Under the pieces are notes generated by a model, which saw only the letters and a program-made list of their open reading frames with translations, was not told the DNA's origin and made no database searches. This document shows, one piece after another, positions 1 to 12,421 of a DNA stretch of 64,000 nucleotides; the stretch's first letter is position 1; the number at the start of each line of letters is the position of its first letter. The stretch is from Diphasiastrum complanatum. Taxonomy: Eukaryota; Streptophyta; Lycopodiopsida; Lycopodiales; Lycopodiaceae. The stretch covers positions 16,441,353-16,505,352 of the forward strand of contig CM055105.1 in assembly GCA_029204225.1 (NCBI GenBank), written 5' to 3'. Position numbers and translations under genes: made by a program.

Positions 1-111
1 CTTCTCAGGAATCTTATTTAACTGTGGTTAAGCACCAGTAAGGCTTGATGTGACACTCATAAGGTACATGGCAGAGCATGTAAATACGTGCTGGCACATG
101 CATAAAGAGGA

Positions 112-1172
112 TTAAAAATGATATTTTAGTATGGCACCATCGTGGTTGAGTTTGATATCGAAAGTAACAGCGATCGGCCTCCCCCATCCAAAGTCTGTTT
201 CATACATTCTCAGTCTGGGTGAGCTCCGAACAACCATGTCTGTAACTGAGTTAAATCGAAGGCAATGGTAATCCTTCGATTTATCTGATAGAAACCCGAG
301 CACCGCCTGCACCTTGTCCTCCTTGAAGTCTGCAATGGCTTTCTGAACTAGATTTGCAGTGTGAGACAAACGTTCTTTTTTCAGCTCCGCCACAGGAGCG
401 ATGGCAGATGTGAAAATTGCTCCATTTCCAAAATAATATTGTGGGTAGGACGCAAACCTTCCTCGAATATCGATGCCAATAAAAAGCCTAGATTTTTCTT
501 TGTCTGCGACCTCCCTGGCAATGGTAACTCTCTGCCATATGTGAGCACACACCACCTCATACGTCGTAAATGGTCTGCCAGTTGAGCTTTCTCCAGCCAA
601 GAGCTTGCGTTTTCGCACTGAAATGGAATAAATTTGACTCGACGATGGAGCTTTCAGTCGGGATTTGCTGTTCCTCATCTTTCAATAAGTATGTGTCAAG
701 CGAATTTTCTTTCGAAGCCATAGTGAAAGAAAGCAGGCGTTCATACATGTACTGAGGATAAGTGGATAATGGTCTTCCGCGAGCTAATTCGGCCCAGGAC
801 CTCAAGAATTGCCAGACGCTTGTTCCGTCAGCTATCTGATGGCTAAACGCCACGCCAAGGCTGAATCCTCCTTGCTCGAAAAGTGTCACCTGCAACGGTA
901 CACAAGGTTATCTCCTACTCACTGTTCCCCTTCCGGCTTGTTCTAACTGAAAACATACCAGATGGCACGATGTTGTAAATAGCAGATGCTCTGGTAGGAA
1001 GAAAATATGCTAAAATTTCATCCAGGGTAATCTTCGCAGTTAAAGAAGATATATGAGATTGGGTTCATAGTTTACCTGGATAAACAACAGCGGAAATTCT
1101 TTTTTCCAAGGGTAGACCGGATTGTATCCTGGTGTTTGAGCCAGTTTGGAGAAGAAAAGAGATGGCTCATGT
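112..1172 (-). pseudogene. BAHD acyltransferase, truncated and frameshifted
   Basis: BAHD enzymes transfer acyl groups from acyl-CoA to alcohols or amines in plant secondary metabolism in the cytosol. Seen: the catalytic HXXXD motif as HQIADG in exon 2, the structural DFGWG motif within YETDFGWGRP, and a normal C-terminal end (ILKYHF, stop at 112). A 186-bp GT-AG intron (890-1075) falls exactly after a Gln codon (FIQ / VTLF), the position of the conserved BAHD Q-intron. Broken: the first third of the protein is missing, because a stop lies just upstream of EPSLFFSKLAQ near 1172, and the frame shifts by one base near 600-607 between HFSAKTQAL and GESSTGRPFTTYE. Family assignment is firm; the substrate cannot be judged. 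No neighbouring gene supports a pathway. Confidence 0.85.
890..1075 (-). other. Q-intron of the BAHD pseudogene
   Basis: On the minus strand the exon ends TCCAG, the intron begins GTAAA (1075) and ends TTGCAG (890), and exon 2 opens GTGACACTT. The splice is phase 0 between codons for Gln and Val. Confidence 0.75.
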
Positions 1173-1179
1173 TAATATT

Positions 1180-2310
1180 TATTCTTGAGTAATGTAAATC
1201 CATGTCATTGCAATCTCATATTCTTTAGTGTCTGAATTATTAAGTATAAACTTTTTTGCATAAGTTACTTTTGTGCAGTCTGGACTCTGACCTGTAGTTT
1301 TCTGTCTGTCCTCAGCAGGGAATTGAAAAGGATTAGTACACCAGAGTAGTGCGTGAAGCAACTATAAAGTTATAAACTTTTCTGCAAAAGATCGTACAGG
1401 CTCCACTCTGACCTGTAGATTCCTGTCTCTTCGCAAGTCTTAAAGCAAAAAGGAAGCCTTATAGCCAGCTAGAGCGTTTTTGCCTTAAAACTTTCCATCA
1501 TGAAATCACTGAAGTTTGGGGGATCTATCATCTGATTCTAAACCACCTCTCTTATGACAATGCTGGCTCCCAAAGATTCAAGGGTGGGGAGATAGCATCT
1601 TGGAGAGAAGGTGGTATCATTAACTCGCCCAATCTTTAGTACACCATGAAAGACTTGTAGTCACGGTGAGAAATAGGATTATCCCTTAACTAAAAGCTGA
1701 AGTGTTGGGCTTGTCTGGGAACTATTAATTTCAGCCTAGCCCTTCGGTCCTATTATTTAAAAATTTCTTATTTTTCTAGATTAGCAAGTCCCATAAATTT
1801 ATGACTTTTTAGTGCTAGTGTAGGAATTTTCAATTTTATGATAAATCATAAGAATCTTTGTCTTAGTTAGGGCATTTAAATCCTTCAAAAATTTTAAAAA
1901 CAAGGATTGTATTTCGAAAGAATTAAACAATAAAACAAAAAAAAAATCATGTTCAAACTCACCTATGAGTGACACCTTAGCTTTTAGCAAATTGTTTCAA
2001 TAGCTTACCACTATTATGGCAAAGCTAAAAATGTTCTATTTTTGAAACATAAGGTGTTCCATAGTAGTATGACTTTTTTAGTGCCAATGTAAGAATTTTA
2101 AATTTCAACCCCATCCCTAGGTTGTGGTATTAAAAATTTCTATCTTCCAATATTATTGGGTTCCATTATGAATTTTTTGGCCCCACCTCTTCAAGTGGTT
2201 TTTTGAAAAGTTTAATTAATTATGATTGGAAAAATTAATTTTTTTGAAATTTTTGGGCTTAACTTCTAAATGGAATCTCGAAGTTTTTTATTTTCTTCAA
2301 TAGGTTTAAA
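1180..2310. other. Intergenic, no gene seen
   Basis: AT-rich sequence without a recognisable coding region. Two weak direct duplications are visible. A stretch near 1245-1310 (ending CTCTGACCTGTAG) recurs diverged near 1372-1430. A stretch near 1800-1840 (TTTTTAGTGCTAGTG) recurs near 2070-2110. Confidence 0.6.
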
Positions 2311-2319
2311 GAAAAAAAA

Positions 2320-2329
2320 TATATATATA

Positions 2330-2411
<82 letters not shown>
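2320..2411. repeat. Compound (AT)n(CT)n(CA)n microsatellite
   Basis: A short AT run is followed by about 49 bases of CT and about 27 bases of CA, all perfect dinucleotide repeats. Confidence 0.97.
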
Positions 2412-2413
<2 letters not shown>

Positions 2414-2518
2414 TAGTAAAGAGTGTCCGTCGTTGACGGGCAATGGAGGCCGATCTAGGTGGCTGCCGATGATTTGGATGATGGCCGATCTCGAACATCT
2501 TGCATCTTAAATATCTAA

Positions 2519-3297
2519 CTTTCGAGTCTTTGGAAAAATTCGAGTCTTCGGAAAAATTTGAGTCTTTTGAAAAAATTGACTTGATAGTACAAAGGGTCCT
2601 TTGATCCTTAGGAAAAAATTGAGTTGACAGTTCAATCCTTCGGAAAAATTCAAGTCTTTGAAAAAACCATCCAATTCGAGTCTTTGAAAAAATTCGAGTC
2701 GTTCCAAAAATTCGAGTCTTCTAAATTATTGGAAAAATTCGAGTCATTGGAAAAATTCGATCATATGAAAAAATTCGATCTATTGAAAAATTCGAGTTTT
2801 TCCAAAAAGTTGAGTCATTGAAAAAATTCAATCTTTTGAAAAAATTTGATCCTTTGGAAAAATTCGAGTCTTTGGAAACATTCGGATCGCTCCTAAAATT
2901 CGAGTCGTTGGAAAAATTCGATTTATTGGAAAAAATTGAGTCTTTCGAAAAAATTCGAGTCTTTCGAAAAATTCGAGTCATTTCAAAAATTTGAGTCATT
3001 CCAAAAATTCAAATCTCGAAAAATTCGAGTCTTTCCAAAAATTCGATCCATTGGAAAAATTTGAGTCTTTCGAAAAAAATCGAATCGAGTCTTTCTAAAA
3101 ATTCGAGTCGTTCCAAAAAAATCGAGTCTTTCAAAAAATTCAAGTCGTTCCAAAAATCCGAGTCTGCCAAAAAATTTGAGTCTTCGAAAAAAATTTGAAT
3201 CTTCGAAAAAATTCGCGTCTTCGAAAAAATTCGAGTCATCGGAAAAATTTGAGTCGTTCCAAAAATTCGAGTTTTCCAAAAAATTCAAGTCTTACGA
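2519..3297. repeat. 18-bp minisatellite, about 40 diverged units
   Basis: Units follow the pattern TTCGAGTCnTTnnAAAAA, 18 bp long with variants of 17-20 bp. The array is interrupted near 2575-2640 by non-matching sequence. Long open frames on both strands (FERLEFF-type and NDSNF-type repeats) are by-products of the repeat and are not genes. Confidence 0.9.
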
Positions 3298-4565
3298 AAG
3301 TCGAATGCAGTAAAAAGTTGAACTAAAGTTCCGAGACAATCTCCCATATTTCACACTCTCGTCACTTTATCTACTCCCCTCTTTTTTTACCTCTATTTCT
3401 CTCATCTCTTCCACTCAACATTACGTGCATTCCCATCGAGGTTATTCTCCATTTTCCTCGTCTTTGAGGTGCCCTCCTATCTCCCACCCCCGCTCTAGAA
3501 AACTTTATCAATTATCAACCCATCTCGTGGTTTTTTGGGTACTAAAACTTTTCATTTATAATAAATTCCCTCTCTTTTCATTCTCAGATTCAAGGTTTAG
3601 GACTATTCCCAGTCCCGACTCCTCTCGAGTACCTCCACCCGGTGTTTGAGAAAGTCTGAATAATCCAAGAATGAGATCAGTAGCTTTCTCAAAAAGGTTA
3701 ACATGTTTTTGTTAGATTTTTTATGCATTAATCTCAAGTTTTGTAGAGGAAAACTGGCAAACCTCAAAAAAGTTTCTAGAACACTACCTCCACTCCACAC
3801 CTGGGACACATATCATCGCAAAGAGTCAGCCGCCTTACACAAAGGGTTTGACGATTGTGTCATCAACATGGGCATAGGCCTTTTGAACAGACGGTTGTGT
3901 TCAGCAGTAGTCACAACCGCATAGGCATTTCACTCTGGTCAAATTGTTTGAAACTAAAAAAATGAGTGGTATGATCTGTCTCATTCAACAAGAACTAAAA
4001 AATAGTCTCATATCTGAAGATCCCGCAAAAAGAAGAACACATCTCATAATCATAATCTCCCAGAACTATTTTCTAGAAAGACGTCATAGAAATTCAATGT
4101 CGCTACCTCGTAAAGAGGTCTATCAATTCCATCTTTCACTCGAGCACCACCACTCGCCCGAGCCTCTTCCAACTGTAAAAATCAACAAAATTCCAATTCC
4201 ACAAAACCAAAAACACGCTAACAACAGGAAACGACGTCTGATTTGCAAGACACTCTAAATATGGAAGCCACTTACTACAACAAAAACAAAAATAATATGC
4301 TTAAGTTTTGGAAACCTCCCAAGAAAAATAAATAAAATAACATCACATTCTTTCGATTTTTGTACCCAGATTTAAATGATATACTGTTTCGATTGCAAAA
4401 ATAATAAAAGTTTGATTTTGCTTAGGATATCACTTCTTGAACCAGCCGCCGATACTTGAGCCATAGTTGCGAGCTCCAACATCCACATAAATATGGTGTC
4501 TGTGATATGAAGTATCATAATATTCTGGAGCTTACAGGAATGTTCGAAATTAGAGTAGTTGATGA
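3298..4565. other. Unassigned region
   Basis: Moderately AT-rich sequence with several short open frames (for example 3944-4258, plus) but no domain I recognise, no consistent codon pattern and no terminal repeats. I annotate no gene here. Confidence 0.5.
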
Positions 4566-4610
4566 TCAGGCAGTCAAAGAACGATGATCCACATCGAAGT
4601 AAAGGACTAC

Positions 4611-4922
4611 CTGATTTGCGAATCCAAATCCAACACCGAGCATGATGCGCCCGAGGATGAGCATAGCCAAGTTGACAGCAATTGCGTTGAGAGCAGCTCC
4701 GATGAGGAAACTCATGTCTCCAAGAAGAATGGACGGCCTATGCCCGTAATGCCTTTTGACAACTGAAGCTACGAAGCTCGCAAGCAAGGCTGCTATGCAA
4801 AGCGAGGAAGTGAAGGTGGAAAAAACTATGTGTGGATTCGCTAGGTAAAACTCCTTATTGCTTATGGAATCAAGGAATATTTGGTTGACATATTTATGCA
4901 CGACATGTAAGATCCACGACAA
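4611..4922 (-). pseudogene. Hexose/H+ symporter (STP-type MFS) exon relic
   Basis: STP proteins import monosaccharides with protons across the plasma membrane. Seen: [19 protein letters not shown] (helix 2), a degenerate MFS loop [29 protein letters not shown] (helix 3) and [14 protein letters not shown] (helix 4 start), in the family order. The exon ends exactly at FANQ with a GT donor (minus strand, 4611/4610). Only about 100 of the roughly 500 residues of the family are present. Neither the first exon nor the sequence following FANQ (normally VPLYLSE) is found nearby. The loop motif normally reads GRR/GRK; here GHR. A gene fragment, not a working gene. Confidence 0.72.
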
Positions 4923-5760
4923 AAAAAAAGAAACTTTCTTTCCACAACATGATGACCAAAAAATAGAGAAATGACCTGGCGACCTGTTTTTTCAAAAAAT
5001 TTGAATATTTTTTTAAAAATGCTAATATTTAAGATGTTTTAATTTTTTTTTGTATACTCAAAAAACATCTTATTTTATTGACAATTTTAAACATGCTAGA
5101 ATAATTAAGTAATAAACTATTATTAACATCTTCAAATTAGTATATATTTCATAACAATGTTATTTAAAATAAAATCATTAATCACATAATAACTAAAATA
5201 AGAAAAAATATTATTTGTATTTATTTAAAAAAATTTAATTTTTTTTTAGATTCTAACATATTTTAAAATAAAAGTGCTTGTATTAAAAAAATTATACTTT
5301 TATAATCAAAGCAAAACTTTAAATTGTTATTTTCTAAATTTTTGTATTTTAAAAAAATAAAAAATTGTAAAACTTTTTGGAGATATTTGGAATCTTAACA
5401 AACATTTAAATATTTAAACATAATGAAACAAATAATAATTGCAAAATAAATTACCTTAGACAAATCTACGAAATTATATGTAAAATCAAGTTCTACGGAA
5501 ATTGTCAGCTATAAAACCCAGTTTTGTATCTATCAGTCAGAGTACATGAACCACAAGCGCTACAGTACTACATCCAAAGTCATATAAATCAATTTTCCAT
5601 CTATAATTATCCACATACCCTAAACTCTAACAATATTGGTGAATGCACAAATCCTTTGAGGATGCTACTTCGAACCCAACACTTCAAAGTAGTTACATGT
5701 GGACACTTGTTTGAATTCAAATGGACCTCATGCAACCTTTTAGAGTTATTGAGTTTGAAG
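4923..5760. other. AT-rich non-coding stretch
   Basis: Extremely AT-rich (4930-5480 is mostly A/T runs). No coding sequence or terminal repeats seen. Confidence 0.6.
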
Positions 5761-5761
5761 T

Positions 5762-7690
5762 AGCAAACTCACTTTTTTCATTTCGATGTGGTGAACCATG
5801 AGGTTCAAGAACGCCAATGGCCTGCACACCATATCCTCTTTGGTGTTGTCATTTTTAGGCGAAGTAACAACATAATAATCTTGAACTAAGACGTCTCCAA
5901 ATTCTCATGTGTCACCAACTTCCCACTAGCAAGAGGTTGTGGTTCTTTCAACAGGAGAATTATTGAGTCCTCACTATCTGTACTCTTGTCTACCTTTGTC
6001 AACTTGTTTCATTTTCATTTTAATAAATTCTATCAAATTTGAATCTAGTTCTACAACAGCAACATGTCTGTCTTTCTGAACAACACATGTGTTGGTAGTA
6101 CCACTACTACTAAATAGGTCTAAAACCCAGTCTGTTGGGTGTAAAAAATATCAATCAAATGATTTATTAACAATTGCGGCTTTTGATAGGGACAAACCAT
6201 AGAACACATCATCGGATTTTAAAGTGTTCTTATAACTGCTGAAAATTAGAACAACTTTTCAAAGCTAGTTAACCCAGTAGTATTGTAATGCAGCATTGAG
6301 CGCTTTCCATCCAGAGAAAAATAACCAATGGTTATATTCTATTTCATTACAAAGTGTGCGTCACCCGAGTTTCTAACATTGGGCTTGTATTTACAAAACT
6401 AAAATTGATCAAGTAAAAATATTAAAAAAATAATTTTTTTTTAATTTATGTGAATCATGGAATAGGTAACAAGATTAAATATGAATAAATTTAACTTATC
6501 ACACAACATTTTCAATTCTTGCATTGTAGAGAGTTAAAAAACTTTTATGAATTGATACAGATTGCCAACTTGAATGGAAATTAATAACTCTCCAAATAGG
6601 AGAGGTTGTCACTTCCAAAAAGCCTTGCACGACACTGTGTATTTCAGTGTATTTGAATAGAAAATCATCGTTTAATAATTCTTTTATCTAGAATCCATAT
6701 GTGATGTCTACAATGCATAGAGTGTAGGGTCTTTTCTTTAAAAAATTGTTGCTTTTTTTGTGAGCACCTTTTTCAATAGTATAAAAACATGACAGATCAT
6801 CGACGTTTTTGGAGAGGTAAGTCTCTGTTTGGTCATCCTCTACAACAGTCTCACCGTGTGCAATCCGTTCCATGTCTCTCTTTTATGCCTTAGCCTTCAA
6901 AATGTGTCTCTTAAATTGCTCTAGAAGGACTTTATTTTTTTTGTCCTTAGAGATCTGAAAAAAGAATAAGCTATGCTTAGCATGGAAGAAACAAAATTAA
7001 AAACTTAACTAATAAAATACAACTTTTAAATACTTATGCTAAGCATGGATAAAGTGAATACCATGTTTCTAAATAATATCAACAAGAGTTAATGCTTCTA
7101 CTCAGAGGATAAAGCCTCTGACACTGCTCAAAATCTTGACAATTCAATCATGTCACAAGTGCCTCTTGACCTTTCATAAATAATTTATTTCTATAGAATA
7201 TAAAGTATATATGCTAGAATCTACTTTTAGATTAACATGATGAATAAGAAAAGTCAAGGAAAAAAAAATTCTCTAAAATAAAAATTACCTTTGAAATTCT
7301 TTTCTCATTTCTGCAAGGGAGAGTTGTCCATCAGCAACCCTTGAGAGAACACTTATGATTAATTCTGTTAAATTAATTTTTTGCATATTCTTCCACTTGG
7401 ATATTCCCATTTTAGTACGAATGGGTTTCAATGTCTGAGTGAAAGTTGTTATTTTTTTTTAATTTTGAGGTCCCGTGCGTTGATTGACCTTTTTGAAATA
7501 TTTTCTATTTATCAAAAAATGTGTCAACAAGGGCCCAAAACTAAGAAAATTATACAAAGTATTAGAATCAAAAATTAAATTAAATTAATAATTTCATGCT
7601 AAGCATAGGACCTTTGACAATTTAAAAAGAACTTAGCTTAGTTTGACAAGCATAACGAAGAAAGATAGCTATGATGAGCATAACAAATAA
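5762..7690 (-). pseudogene. Unrecognised decayed coding-like patches
   Basis: The minus strand between about 5780 and 6120 reads as protein-like in three successive frames (DYYVVTSPKNDN, then SIILLLKEPQPLASGK, then VVELDSNLIEFIKMK), broken by a stop and frame changes. Another patch at 6688-6873 contains ERIAHGETVVEDDQTE. This resembles an old multi-exon gene or DNA transposon ORF, but I recognise no family. The rest of the interval is AT-rich and silent. Confidence 0.3.
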
Positions 7691-7692
7691 AT

Positions 7693-8112
7693 TTACCTGA
7701 CCACTACAAAAAGCCAACTGATAAAAGTTGTCATATTTTGTGAGACTTGGAGTTGGATTCTTTTCATCGAATATGGTAGGCCAGTCTCTTGCGCACAAAG
7801 AGCTTTGAGCTCTAACCGATGAACATCTCGGACTTTGGAGACTCTGATGTATTCTTTGTGAAAAAATCGAATTATTTGGATCACAATTATTTTCATTATG
7901 TAATCATGATCAATATTATGATCCCAGACAAGGAGTTTAGCTTCCTCCACTATTAACCCAGCAAAGGCTATGGCACTGATACTACAGAAGGAAGCTATGT
8001 GAGGATATTTTTGGAATAATTGTTTGCGAACTCGTAAGCTATGAATGCCTCCGAGAACAAAAAAAATGATAAAAATCAAGATTAGAAAAAAAAATCTACA
8101 ACATTGTTGCAT
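7693..8112 (-). CDS. Hypothetical protein, unrecognised
   Basis: A 139-residue frame. The N-terminus has a strongly hydrophobic segment (FFFLILIFIIFFVLGG, about residues 8-23) that could be a membrane anchor. A second moderately hydrophobic stretch follows near ISAIAFAGLIVEE, then a charged C-terminal half. It lies on the same strand as the coding-like patches at 5762-6873 and could be another exon of the same decayed gene. No family recognised; the frame may be fortuitous in AT-rich DNA. Confidence 0.2.
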   Translation of the reverse strand: MQQCCRFFFLILIFIIFFVLGGIHSLRVRKQLFQKYPHIASFCSISAIAFAGLIVEEAKLLVWDHNIDHDYIMKIIVIQIIRFFHKEYIRVSKVRDVHRLELKALCAQETGLPYSMKRIQLQVSQNMTTFISWLFVVVR

Positions 8113-8275
8113 TCAGAAGGGTCAACTAAAACTACAAAAGAGATAATAATGGCTTGCGTATGGTCTTTAAATTTTGTTTTCAGGTTATGTACATGGGTTT
8201 CGTTTAATTCTCTAACTTCCATAGGCCTATCTACTGGTAGTCTGTCACACTAATCAGTGTCCAAAATTAATTTGG

Positions 8276-8302
8276 TTTTTTTTTTTTTTTTTTTTTTTTT
8301 TT
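8276..8302. repeat. Poly-T tract
   Basis: 27 consecutive T; no target duplication or retroposon body recognised next to it. Confidence 0.9.
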
Positions 8303-10918
8303 ATGAATTTCTTCTCTGATTTTTGCAACATCAGAGGTATCTTGGAGGTGTCTAATAGAAGCACCGAGCAAACTTAATGAAGTTTCATATTTTTTATTAT
8401 TATTTTATTTGGAAAGAATTGTTCCAGTAAAATCCTATGGTGAATTATACTCAAAAGATCAAACTAGTACTATTTTATATACTAGTAAATGATTTTTGAT
8501 ATAATAGATATTTAGCCCATGTATAGGACAGAAAATATCGTTTTAGACTTTTTTTTTACAATAATTAGTTTTTAAACATTTACTAATGTCATTATGTCTT
8601 TCTGATACCTTAGCTGAAATAGATTTTTAGGGAACTAAAATTTCTGAGGAAAGAATAGTGGACATCAGAGGTAGTAAATGTGATCGGGAGATGTACTTTG
8701 CAATTAGAATTTTGATAATCCCAATAAATAATTGCTTAATACCGGATATTAATTTTTTGGATAAATTCATTTAGTTGAATTCATAACTGATATCTTTGTA
8801 ACCATTGAGTTATCTGTAGTTTTGGATGTCAAATGTGATATAAGGAGTGAAATTTGATAGGTGGATTACATTGGATCTGTTAGTTGATGGAAGCTTGTCC
8901 CTAGATTTAATGCATCAGTAAGGTTTCGAAGCTTATCATTAATAAAAAAAGATCATTATGTAATAGTGAACCATGTTAATTCTTCAGCTTAGATCACAGG
9001 ATCAGATGTGGATTAGTGGTATCCATCTGATAGGCATGTCAGTCATCCAAATAAAAGGATTCTCCAGTGTTTGAGAACAAGAGATAATATCCTGTAGTGA
9101 TTATAGACTAGCTAGATGATCAATGGATCTCTAGAATATCAGATAAGGATTTTTTTGGAAGGAAAAGCTGATGGTATAGGACATCAGTAATTTTGGAAAG
9201 GGAATTTTAGGATTGTAAAGATTTGATGATCAATGGTGTGTTTTAGTACCTAGTCGCGATATGGAAAAAAAAAAAAGCCATTCGGTTAAATGTGGGGTAT
9301 TTTGAGAAATTTAGAAGTTTAATCTAGATTCTAATATGGTATCTCTTTATTTACAAAATCAGAGGTCCTCAAGTCTATTTCTTGTTTTTTTAATTAATCC
9401 TTTATTTTTTAATAATTTCTTATAGGACATCAGACTGTTTATATGATTCTTTCCAGCATGAAGTTATTCTTCTGAAAGACTGTTATGTCATATAAATTAC
9501 TACTTATGTGAATAGACTTGGAATTCAGATAAATTCTCTGAGGTTAGATTGTTTCAGTTTCTTAAACCTAGAATATCTCTGTTGCATAAATGGATTTCGA
9601 TGGAATAGTAGGCTTCTATCACTCAGATTGGAAATATTTGAAGGAGAAGTGATGTTTGTAATGAAGTGAATCCTTGAGTGGAAGCACTTATTACTGACTT
9701 TTCTTGGATTTGGATATTTTCATATATTATCTTTCCAGTTAACTTTTATTGAAATTGATAATTTCTTTAAAAGGAGAGGTGAAGTGGTGGGATAAATTTC
9801 TGTTTGGAAATCTGTGGATTGCATAGTTTTCGGAAAAGAACCAGCTGTGGTATAGAAATGAGAATTTTGGATAGATTCAGAGTAAGATGCCTAATTGGAA
9901 CTTTTCGAATAAGAGAAATTCTCTAGGAATTGTGTGGACAATCTAGAACAAGTTTGGAATTTGAATCATTATCTATAAATAGTACAGTAAAAGGTCAAAA
10001 GTTACTAATTCCATTTTGATTGGAATAGAAGTAAGTTTGATCAGAATTTAAGTCTGAGAGTTTTGTATTGGAACAACCTAATCTTAGTTTTAGTACTAGG
10101 ATCAGAGAGGGGTTGTTTGAGTGGAAGAAATTATGCTATTAAAAAAAAATTGGATTGGAAAACTACCGAGAGTGAATTTTATTCCTCTCAGAGATTTTTC
10201 GGATATGTTATTTACTCATGAGAAATCGAAAATATTTTTGTAGATGAGTTACAAGATCTCAATGAGATATGTGGGTTCTGGAGGAATCTACCAAATAAAA
10301 ATGTGTTTATGTATTGGGTCATAGTGAGATTATTCACATATGTGCACGATTAATCTTGTATGAATCTACTGTGTATTCCTAGTTACTAGAGTTATTTGGT
10401 GCACTTAACCAAGTCGGTGAACATAAGCATATGATAAAGTATTGTCTTGACAGATACTTGCAGAGTTAAAAAAATCTTTGTATAGAAGATTTATGGATTA
10501 ACGTATAAATGATTTGGGTAAGGATCTAAATGTGGAACTAGTATAATTGAATTCTTCACCTAGACATTTGAGATTTCTAAATCATTGTCAATTAACTTTA
10601 GTTGATTACTCCAGAATGAAGTTACTTGATAAAACGATCAGTGTGATGTGGATTCACCAGAAACTGATGGTTTTGATTCATATTGCTTGTAAGATGCATG
10701 ATTAGTGAATCATTTGGGTTCATCAGTTGAAATTATGTGCATTGGATATACAGTATTTTTGGGATAGAGTATTCCTTAGTGATTGTATCCCAGAGAGCTC
10801 AAAAGGATAACAAATCATAATGAAATTAAGAATAATATCTGAATTGATATTCAGCAGGACTTTGGGTATCATGATGTGATTCTGGATTGTAATCTAAAGT
10901 TTTTGTAGTTGAAGATTA
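8303..10918. other. Large non-coding, C-poor region
   Basis: About 2.6 kb with no open frame of note. The plus strand is visibly depleted in C and rich in T and A, the appearance of an old methylated repeat decayed by C-to-T change, perhaps the body of the Ty3-like relic ending at 11185. I could not identify domains. Confidence 0.45.
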
Positions 10919-11185
10919 TTGTCATTTTGGTATGCGTTCAGTATTGATGACTTTGCTGCACGCTGCGGTGGTATTAGACAACATTTTTTCTCATTCAAAA
11001 GGAATAGCGGACTTGGCCACTATCTGATTCATTTCCAAAAGAATGAGATTTATATTGCTCATTCTAAGTTAAGCCCAGTTGGGGAGACTCTCATAATGGA
11101 TGTTAAAGCTTTATCTTATTATCTAGGAGGACATAAATTTTTTAAGACAAATAAGATCATTTTCGTAAAGAGATCTTATGTTTGA
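10919..11185 (+). pseudogene. Possible Ty3-type RNase H remnant
   Basis: The frame contains IAHSKLSPVGETLIMDVKA followed by LSYYLGGHKFFKTNKI. This echoes the Ty3 RNase H signature (SRKLSP...E...EALA...HYL.GHKF...TDH) with the catalytic DH lost. Upstream sequence is too decayed to confirm. It lies on the strand opposite to element E, so it is not E's missing RNase H in place. Confidence 0.35.
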
Positions 11186-11290
11186 AACCTTCTAGGTTTT
11201 TCTGATGAGAATGTTCCTAAGAGCTCTCATTATTGATTGTATTCTACATATATTGAACATAGTGGAAACAAGAACAATGCACATGCATAC

Positions 11291-12400
11291 TCAAGCACAA
11301 CATTTTTTCATGACAATACAGCCAATAAACTTTCTATAATAGGAACATAAGCCTAGGAAAGACCGAACTTCATGAATATTTCTTGGTTTAGGCCAGTCTT
11401 GTATGGCTTTAATCTTTGAAGGGTCCATTTGGATTCCTTCCTTTGAAATCATATGTCCTAGAAAGTGTATCTTTTCTAGAAAGAATTCGTTTTTCTTACC
11501 TTTTATGAGAAGTGAGTTTTCTTGTAGGGTTCTAAAGATGATATCTAGATGTCTTTTATGTTCTTCTTCATTTGCACTGAAGACTAAGATATCATCAAAG
11601 AATGTTCCTACAAAACGTTTATGAGGTCGAAAGATTCGTTCCATCATTCTATTGAATGTTGCGGGAGCATTAGTAAGACCAAAAGGTACCACTAAAAATT
11701 CATAAAGGCCAGAGTTAGTTCTGAAAGCAGTTTTATGGACATCTTCGGGTGCTACTCTGATCTGGTGGTATTCACTTGTCAAATCAATTCTACTAAAGAT
11801 ACAAGATCCATTTATCCTATCGATAATGTCATCTATTCTTGGAATAGGAAAACGGTTCTTAACTGTAATATTGTTTAAAGCACGATAGTCCACACACATC
11901 CTAAAACTCTCATCTTTCTTTTGTACCAAAAGTACAAGAGAGCAATAGGGAGAGTTACTGGGTTTTATAAGACCTTTCTCTAACAAATCATTAATTTGTT
12001 TAGAAATTTCTTCTTGTTGAGAATGGGTTACCCTATAGGGAGGTCTATTGGGTATGGAACTTCCAGGGATAATGTCTATCGTATGATCTTCAGGTCTTTC
12101 AGGGGGTAAGGATTTTGGTAGCTTATCAAAAAAACAAGAAGAATACTTTAGTAAAAAGTCTTTTCTATTACTATCCAAAGAATGCGTATTTCCATCAACA
12201 TCATCATCCATACTTTGAACAAACAACAAATAAGAAAATACTGCTTTCTTTAGTACCTTTGATACCTGAATATGGCTTACCAAAGGGATTGTTTTGCCAC
12301 TCTGTCCTGCATGCACACTAACATCTTTACCCTTGTGCTTCCATGAAATCAAATGCTTATTATAGTCCACCAGAGGGTTGTGCATTTTGTGCCAAGGCAT
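11291..12400 (-). pseudogene. Ty3 reverse transcriptase (element E)
   Basis: RT copies the element RNA into DNA. Seen in order: PYRVTHSQQEEI, LIKPSNSPYCSLVLLVQKKD, FRMCVDYRALNNITVKNRFP, IFSRIDLTSEYHQIRV, PFGLTNAPATFNRMM, the catalytic FFDDILVFS (usually YVDD/FLDD) and FLGHMIS. Fingers, palm and the start of the thumb are intact over about 350 residues, then similarity stops. The active-site aspartates are present. Lacking RNase H and integrase, it cannot act alone. Confidence 0.92.
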
Positions 12401-12421
12401 GCCTAAGATTACATCTACTCT

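Noticed and set aside
2259-3288. FERLEFF / NDSNF repeat proteins
   Set aside because: By-product of the 18-bp minisatellite; equally open on both strands and degenerate.
2519-3297. Possible CRISPR-like array
   Set aside because: Units are contiguous and variable without unique spacers; eukaryotic minisatellite.
7700-7715. CACTA transposon terminus (CACTACAAAAAG)
   Set aside because: No matching inverted terminus or 3-bp duplication found in the surrounding kilobases.
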